Shown in pieces: positions 58,001 through 64,000 of a stretch of DNA of 64,000 bases. Source of the DNA: Rhododendron vialii (taxonomy: Eukaryota > Streptophyta > Magnoliopsida > Ericales > Ericaceae); NCBI RefSeq assembly GCF_030253575.1, contig NC_080557.1:4335001-4399000 (forward strand), in the 5' to 3' direction. A model generated the notes under the pieces. That model made no database searches and was not told where the DNA came from. It worked only from the letters and a program-made list of their open reading frames with translations. Position numbers and translations under genes: made by a program. Within the stretch, counting starts at the first letter, position 1; each line of letters starts with the position of its first letter.

Positions 58001-59498
58001 CTATCAAAGTACCATGGGTTTCCTGATGGACCAGCAACTGACAATCCAAGGTCTTGATACCCAGAATACATTTGAGGAACAGCAAAACCAGTAGGCAAGG
58101 TTGAAGTACTTGCAGTATTAGAAGCTGTAGCAGGAAAAACACTTCCAGTATATCAATATGGGCTTGTGCATAGTTAAGAGAGCCATTGAACTGAGCATAA
58201 GGAGGAGCAAAGTGGCCAAAAGCTCCTGTGGGAATAGGAAACTGATTTGCTGAGAAAGTAGGTCTGGAAGATTGATATGACCCAAGTAAACCAGGTGTTG
58301 ACATCCCCTTAGTGTGTAAGACATTAGGAAAGGAAACAGATGGCATGGTATGAAATGAAAGGTTACGCCACTGTGTTTGAGAGTATGTAGGTGAAAAGGA
58401 TTGGTCAAAAGTATGAAATTGGCCCTGATAATAGCAGTATTGTGTAATATGATTTGTTTTGCCACATATAGCACAAGGATCTCTTGGATATCTGGTACCT
58501 CTTCCCCCTCTTCCTCTGTTAAAGGGCCTAGCAGGAGTTGAAAAGAACTGTGGTTGAGCATAGTACTGAGAAATAGAAGGGGAGAACTGTGGTAGGGTAG
58601 AGGTAATTTGTGGTAGAGAAGGGAGAATCGGTGGTAGTGAAGGAGGTATCTGTGGTGTGACCGAAGAAATAGGAGTTTAGACAGTAGTTAAGGGAACTGT
58701 GTTCCAGTTTGAAGATGTTGCAATCAAGGCAGAATTAGATTCAACAGGTTCAGAAGTATCCTGAGACATTTGAATGTCCTATCCACTCAACATTGTGATA
58801 AGTTCATCAAAAGTCAAATCTGTGTGACCACTTGTTCTAATCCCAGTTTTAAAACCATTGAATGCAGGAGGTAAACCATGAAGAGTGTGGAAAACAAGAT
58901 CATCATCAGATAGAGGATTACCAGCGGCTGCTAACCTCTGAGCATATGTCTTTACTGTATCAACATATGACTCCATTGTGGAGGTCTTTGTTAGACTACA
59001 GAGTTTACTTCTCAACTCATGTATGTGTGTTCATGACAAAGAATTGTAACAAGTGTTCAATGAATGCCAAACTTCATAACTATGATGAAATCCTAACCCA
59101 TAATAGGGTAAGGTAGTTTGGGATAATGATGCAGTTAAACACGCCAATAGCTGAGAATCTATAAGCTTCCAGAGGGCAAAATCAGAGTTGATTACCATTT
59201 CTCCAGCAGAATTTCTGATTTGTGATGAAGGACATGGCACAGATCCATCAACGTAGCCAAGGAATCCATTCGCATTGAGGACATTTTCAACTTGCGTCTT
59301 CCAAAGAAAAAAATTTGCGCCATCAAGCTTGATGTTTACCAACGAGTGAAAATTGGAGACCAAGAACGCTAGAGACGGTGGAATTGTAACAGTAGAAGTC
59401 GAAGAAGTCGCCATTGTCACGAATCAGGAGGATTTCAAGAACAAAGAATCAAAATCGAAGAGATTTGAGATGAGAAAAGCGCGACTTTCGTCTTGTAG

Positions 59499-59510
59499 GC
59501 TCTGATACCA
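59499..59510 (-). other. Primer-binding site of Copia 2
   Basis: The minus strand reads TGGTATCAGAGC immediately after the LTR, the usual initiator tRNA-Met site. Confidence 0.9.
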
Positions 59511-59833
59511 TATAGAATTTTACAGAATTGAAAGAGAATCAAGAGTGTCTCATTCAGAAAAACAAGAACTCAAGAACTCTAGAAAATCTATTTTTCTGAT
59601 TTTCTCTTTACATCACGATGTCCCAAAACAGACTCAATCAGAGGTATTTATACCCCATACCATCACTTCTAACTGATTTACAACTCAGAGGAGTCAAGCT
59701 CGACTACCTCCACTACACACTCCAGCTCAGCAAAACTAACCATCCACTAACTAACTAACCTCACGTTTATCCAACTAACACTGTTATATTAACTAAACAA
59801 AGATTAAACAGTGATTAATGACTTTTGTTAACA
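59511..59833 (-). repeat. 5' LTR of Copia 2
   Basis: Upstream LTR on the coding strand. It directly abuts the primer-binding site and matches the other LTR except for about a dozen changes. Confidence 0.9.
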
Positions 59834-59838
59834 TACAT

Positions 59839-60685
59839 TGCTTAACCCCACAACTAGATTCTAGAATACACCGCTATGAAAGGCTAAAACGGAACTCTTG
59901 TTCACGCTGGTAGAAGAGTTTATCCACTAAGGTTATTCTAGTCTCTCCATTCCATGTCGGGGAATTCAGATATTAAGGGCCAAAGATTGACCCGACACTT
60001 GACAACCCAACCGCTATGATCCCTTTTCAACTCAAGGATTCTGAATCCGCTAGGGCACCACAAACGAGACAAAATAAGAATCAAACCACCACCACATTCT
60101 TCGAAATACATAATATTGCATTTAGGAATATCTGCCCAAGCCTTTATAACTCCTGCCTGGTGGTTGAAACACAATTGCGAGTAGAAGAATATCTGCACAA
60201 GTAGGTGGGAGAGGAAACGCTGAAGTCAAGAGGAGTGGAGCCATATGATCTCCATCCATCTTTCTCGGCCCACGAAATTATGAACAATTCTAAATCTGTT
60301 TAAATGAGTAATAGACTACTCTAGAGAATTGAATAGACATCAATATTGAGAAAATTTTATTCACGGAGCTCCGTGAAAAAGTTTTTACAGAGGTGAATCG
60401 CGCGCATCCGTTTCGGCTTTGGATGGTCCGGGAAAAATGTACAGGATCTGAGTCCGTTTATTGGGGCTTAAGGCTCGATTTTTGTTTTTTTTTGGTTTAT
60501 CATACTGCAATGAAGGAAGAATTTAATAGCAGAAATGGCATCAACCACCTCTGTGATTAACTTGCCATATGAATGTTTATTATTGACGGTTGAATCCGTA
60601 AGAATTACAATGCCAAACTCACATAGCATCTCCAGTCCCCCTTGCTAGCAGCTATTGGGATCACCTCATGTAGCCGACCCCAATG
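59839..60685. other. Upstream region of unit E, rearranged
   Basis: Non-coding. It holds the cluster repeat (59834-59905), the conserved upstream block (about 60200-60290) and a partial foldback repeat with TTCACGGAGCTCCGTGAA (60361-60378). A piece of receptor intron 1 (about 60455-60680) lies before the first recognisable exon piece, so the order differs from A-D. Confidence 0.55.
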
Positions 60686-63574
60686 GCATGGAGGCTATCA
60701 GAACTAAGATTTCCTACGCGAGGGAGAATGGGCTTCTGGGTGACAAAGTATGGCAAGTCTCCAATGATGACAATTGGGTGCTTTCTAAGGCAGGTAAAAC
60801 TTTAAGGCAACATCATGTAGCCGACTCCAATTGATTGGAACTTATTCTCTTTAATTTTCATATTTTTTAAAGATGCACAATCTACCGTGGCAAAGAACTG
60901 AATTTTGTTCATAATTTGGAATTGCGTTGAATTGACAAAGTATTGAGTAACTTCTTATTCATAACTTCACACCCAGAGATGATGCGCTGTGGGAAATTTA
61001 CGGAATTTCAGATGAATGAAATCGGGGCTATCGGAGGGTCTTCCGAGCCAACCGTGCATGTCCCAGGTTCGTTGTATCTGGACGCACCACAATCAATAGA
61101 CTTATTGATTTGTGGATTTCGTAACTCCTCATAACCCCTTACCATGATGGTCATTCAATCTTGTAACCTCTCATTCAAATGGCATAATTCATTCTCCTAT
61201 TAATGGCAGCATTACATCTCCTGGAGTTTTTCTTGTGACCATCACTCTATATAAAGGAGGCTCACAGTTTGGAGAATGCATCAGAAATTCAAGTGTGCTA
61301 CTATCCCTTCCGGCATATTGTTCTTTGAGAGAGAGAGAGACAGACGGTAGTTAGTTCGTCAAGGCAGTCGACGATGGTGTTCCGACGGCTTGCGATTTAG
61401 TCGAGCCAACCCTGGGAGGAAGTCGCTGACGCAACCTACAACACCCACGGTAGGCGGCGAATATTTCTTAAGGAGATTGTGGTATCACACAGAACTCGGT
61501 TCTTGAATCCGAAATCTGTTTGTATCTCGTTTCTATACTCTGTCTACTATTTTTGTATTTTGTAATTTGATTCAATCTTGTAATTGTATCATTGTTAATG
61601 AAATCGTTCTCTAGAATATTATGTGATTGTTGAATTTTTTCCAACATCTGCCACTGCCAAACACCCTGATTTATCCACACAAAAAACTAGAAGAACTAGG
61701 GAACACAATTGTCGTCAAGAGGATTATCCCCGAAAGCCTCTAAGTTTTGTTGAAACTAATTTGGGCAATATATGATCATTGTGTTTTCCCATTGGAATGG
61801 ATAAGAGTGTTCTATTTCTCTTGTCTACTGCTAGATTGTCTTCTCACATTTCTCTCTAATGCACAATTTCATAGCACAAGGAGAAGAGAAAGATCCCAAG
61901 AACAAGAGACACTTCTTGTTACTCTAGTAATCTTGCTTCCAACTGTAGCCACAGTTACCCTCGTACTAGTTTCTGCGACGTTGTATCTGCGTAAAAGAGC
62001 ATACAGAAACAAAGGTAAGTTCTTCCAGTAGTGAAAACTGCGTGCATAAATAATTTTCCTTCACTCTTTTAACGTCTTTCTTCTACCTTCCACATTTTTT
62101 TTCCTTGGTTACAGGATGGATGGGCAAAGGAAAAAAATTGCAATCTTTATTGGCATCTGCTAGAAATGCAAATGATCCTAATTTGCTAGTGTTTAGTCTC
62201 ACTGACCTTGTAGAAGCTACCAGTAATTTTTCATTCGAAAATAAGCTTGGAGAGGGTGGATATGGGCCTGTTTACAAGGTAATATTATTTGGCTTTGCAT
62301 AAATGAGGAAAAAAAAAACTAAGCACATAATCTGGTGAAATAACCGGTTAGTGGCGTCTGCTTTGCCTGCAAGGTATATTACATTATGGACAAGAAATAG
62401 CAGTAAAGAGACTTTCAAGGACTTCTATGCAAGGATTTGAAGAGTTCAAGAATGAGATCATGCTTACTGCTAAATTGCAGCATGTAAATCTTGTAAGAGT
62501 TTTGAGTTTTTGCACCAAAAAAGAAGAATAAATGTTGATCTACGAATACATGCCAAACAAAAGCCTGGATCATTATGTCTATGGTTAGCAATCTATAATG
62601 CTTCTAATATAATCATGAACCATATATAATCGAGTGTGGTTTTAACATGAGGTGTCATGTCAGTTTTAACTATCCAAATCTCTTTTGCGTAGATCCAATG
62701 AGGGGATCACTTTTAGATTGGGAAAAACGAGTTCAAATCATTGAAGGGGTTACTTAGGGGCTCTTGTACCTCCAAGAGTATTGACAATAATTCATAGGAA
62801 TTTGAAAGCGAGCAACATTTTGTTAGACAACGAGATGAAGCCCAAGATCGCGGACTTTTGCTTCGCTAGAATTTTCCAGAAAGATGAATTCGAAGGTAAC
62901 ACTGACCGGGTTGTTGGAACATTGTAAGTGACATATTTGTTACAATACACACTACCTAATGTGTTCTTGTCTCAAATAGTACTCATCTAGTTATCTCTTT
63001 TTGTTCACTTATGCAATATTGCAGTGGTTATGTACCTTCCGAATATGTATAACGTGGCATATACTCCACCAAATTAGATGTTTATAGCTTCGGAGTTCTT
63101 CTTTTACAAATCATTATTGGAAAACGGAGTAATTGTCTACATGGCTTTCTTGAAAACATAAATCTCCTAGAATATGTAAGTACCTCTGAAAATTGTGTCA
63201 TGGATACTCGAGTTGATTTCCTTCCTTTGAACTCTAAATATGGACTACCTTCAAATACTTCAGGCGTATGATTTGTGGAAGTGTGGGAAAGGCATGGAGT
63301 TCATGGATCCATCGCTCGACGATACAAATTCATCCTGTAAATTAGTGAGATGCATGTAAATAGCTTTGCTATGTGACCAAGAAAACCCAGCTCATAGACC
63401 CTCCATGTTGGAATGCTCGTCGATGCTTTAAAATGAAGCTGCTGCCATTAACATCCCCAAAAGACCTGCTTTTTCTACAAGAAGAGATGAAGATATGAAG
63501 TTTAAGAGTCTACATCTCAACCAGAAATTTGGTCAGTTGGTGATGTATCCCTTACCCAAACGGTAGCCCGATGA
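60686..63574 (+). pseudogene. Unit E: truncated chitinase-related RLK pseudogene
   Basis: Only about 110 bases of GH18 exon 1 remain (about 60690-60797). A solo LTR lies in intron 1. The membrane exon has extra bases near 61925. The exon-4 acceptor is shifted (GCAAGG, about 62370), and stops occur in exon 4 (TAA near 62530), exon 5 (TAG near 62756), exon 6 (TAA near 63051) and the last exon (TAA near 63358). HRDLK has become an HRNLK-like form and DFG reads DFC, so the kinase would be inactive even without the stops. Exon 3 (about 62115-62278) is still open. Sequence is closest to D, but two lesions are shared with C. Confidence 0.9.
60988..61646 (+). mobile_element. Solo-LTR-like insertion in pseudogene E
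   Basis: A 659-bp insertion relative to intron 1 of unit D. Its ends are inverted (TGTGGGAAA and TTTCCAACA), with TATATAAA at 61248-61255 and an R/U5-like region after it. No exact target duplication is visible at the borders, so one end may have changed after insertion. Confidence 0.65.
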
Positions 63575-64000
63575 AGGTTGATTCTCCTTTTTTTCATGAC
63601 TAGAGCAAGCCCCGCAACAGTTCATTTTTTCGTTAGGATTTTGCTTTTGCTGTCATATCTTTCTGAAGTTTGATGTAAATATGATTATTCCTATCTCTCT
63701 GTGCATATATATTGCCAGAAATACAACTTGTCTTGTTTGAATGCATTATACAATCATTGTGCATGAGACAAGCTCTTTACAATATCGTAAGACAATTTCA
63801 TCCACTCCACTACCTTGGCTGACGCGGAGGAGTTTGGACAGGCCAAATTCTTTAAACAGATACTAATGATACATGAATATATGTGTGTATACACATATAT
63901 GGATAACCAGATGTTTGAGACAGTTTGCGCGCATCTCGATTAATTTCGGAGCTCGAACAAACCTCTAATAACCCCAAAATTTGGAATGTTTGGTCTTAGT
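63575..64000. other. 3' flank of unit E and start of another tail copy
   Basis: Non-coding. From about 63920 the sequence matches the start of the unit tail (GCGCATCTCGATTAATTTC), so the array may continue beyond the window. Confidence 0.55.

Larger units (their letters stand above)
53220..59420 (-). pseudogene. Copia 2 gag-pol, fragmented
   Basis: Coding pieces run right to left. Gag lies at about 59420-58779, followed by a zinc knuckle (CAICGKTNHITQYC, about 58470) and protease with WYFDSGATSH (about 58010). GAG-pre-integrase and the start of integrase are at 57623-57294, the integrase end at 57014-56361, RT at 56243-55785, YVDD near 55650, and the RT end at about 55480-55316. RNase H (53750-53220) lies beyond the CACTA insertion. 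Stops and frameshifts separate most pieces, for example near 59020, 58775, 57904, 57290 and 56240. All Copia domains are present in the normal order, but the element cannot make a continuous polyprotein. Confidence 0.9.
52915..59833 (-). mobile_element. Ty1/Copia LTR retrotransposon 2, nested and decayed
   Basis: The LTRs are 52915-53238 and 59511-59833. The target duplication TACAT is at 52910-52914 and 59834-59838, and the cluster repeat near 14430 shows the empty site. On its coding strand each LTR starts TGTTA and ends TCTATA, not the usual CA. A tRNA-Met-type primer site, gag, protease, integrase, RT and RNase H follow in Copia order. About a dozen changes in 324 bp separate the LTRs, so it is older than Copia 1. 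A CACTA element interrupts pol. Confidence 0.93.

Noticed and set aside
1-64000. CRISPR array, rRNA operon or virus-derived gene cluster
   Set aside because: No regularly spaced repeats, rRNA-like blocks or viral capsid/replicase proteins were seen; all reverse transcriptases belong to LTR elements.

Overview
The window is plant nuclear DNA, probably from a eudicot. Its genes are split by short GT-AG introns. It holds plant-type Copia, CACTA, Stowaway, Mutator, Helitron and PIF/Harbinger elements, and the kinases belong to the plant receptor-like kinase (RLK) family. I cannot name the species. There are no bacterial-type operons, CRISPR arrays or rRNA genes.

The backbone is a forward-strand tandem array of five chitinase-related RLK units, each with a GH18 (class V chitinase-like) ectodomain, one membrane segment and a Ser/Thr kinase. 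They are A (6693-10627), B (23364-27700), C (34690-38190), D (46117-50098) and E (60686-63574). Only B reads through: seven exons with consistent splice phases give 767 residues and all the usual kinase motifs. A, C, D and E carry frameshifts, nonsense codons or deletions. No unit has the GH18 catalytic motif, so B looks like a chitinase-derived receptor, as in tobacco CHRK1, and not an enzyme. Each gene was copied with flanking DNA: a leader with a small upstream ORF, a foldback repeat upstream, and a downstream tail, which is itself tandemly repeated after B.

Most of the remaining DNA is transposons. Because the units are paralogous, several insertions can be checked against an empty site in another unit. 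A Copia element (1159-6437, + strand, TSD GGATT) sits in a foldback repeat upstream of A. An 8.4-kb insertion with TSD ATGAA (14533-22973) lies between A and B and contains a Harbinger element (about 14719-19919). A 2.1-kb solo LTR (31760-33857, TSD CCCTT) lies between B and C. A 6.2-kb Helitron (38288-44476, - strand) lies after C and contains a Mutator-like element (41117-42648, TSD TATATAAAT), itself split by a foldback. A solo LTR (47179-47960, TSD AATTG) is inside pseudogene D, and a truncated gag-bearing LTR element follows D (50133-52086). A Copia element (52915-59833, - strand, TSD TACAT) contains a CACTA element (53851-55312), which contains a Stowaway and a SINE-like sequence. Another solo LTR lies inside pseudogene E.

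The candidates for something new are receptor B with its degenerate GH18 ectodomain, pseudogenes C and E that share lesions, and the putative host exons caught in the Helitron/Mutator nest. All positions come from reading by eye. Family names rest on motifs and termini, not on database searches.
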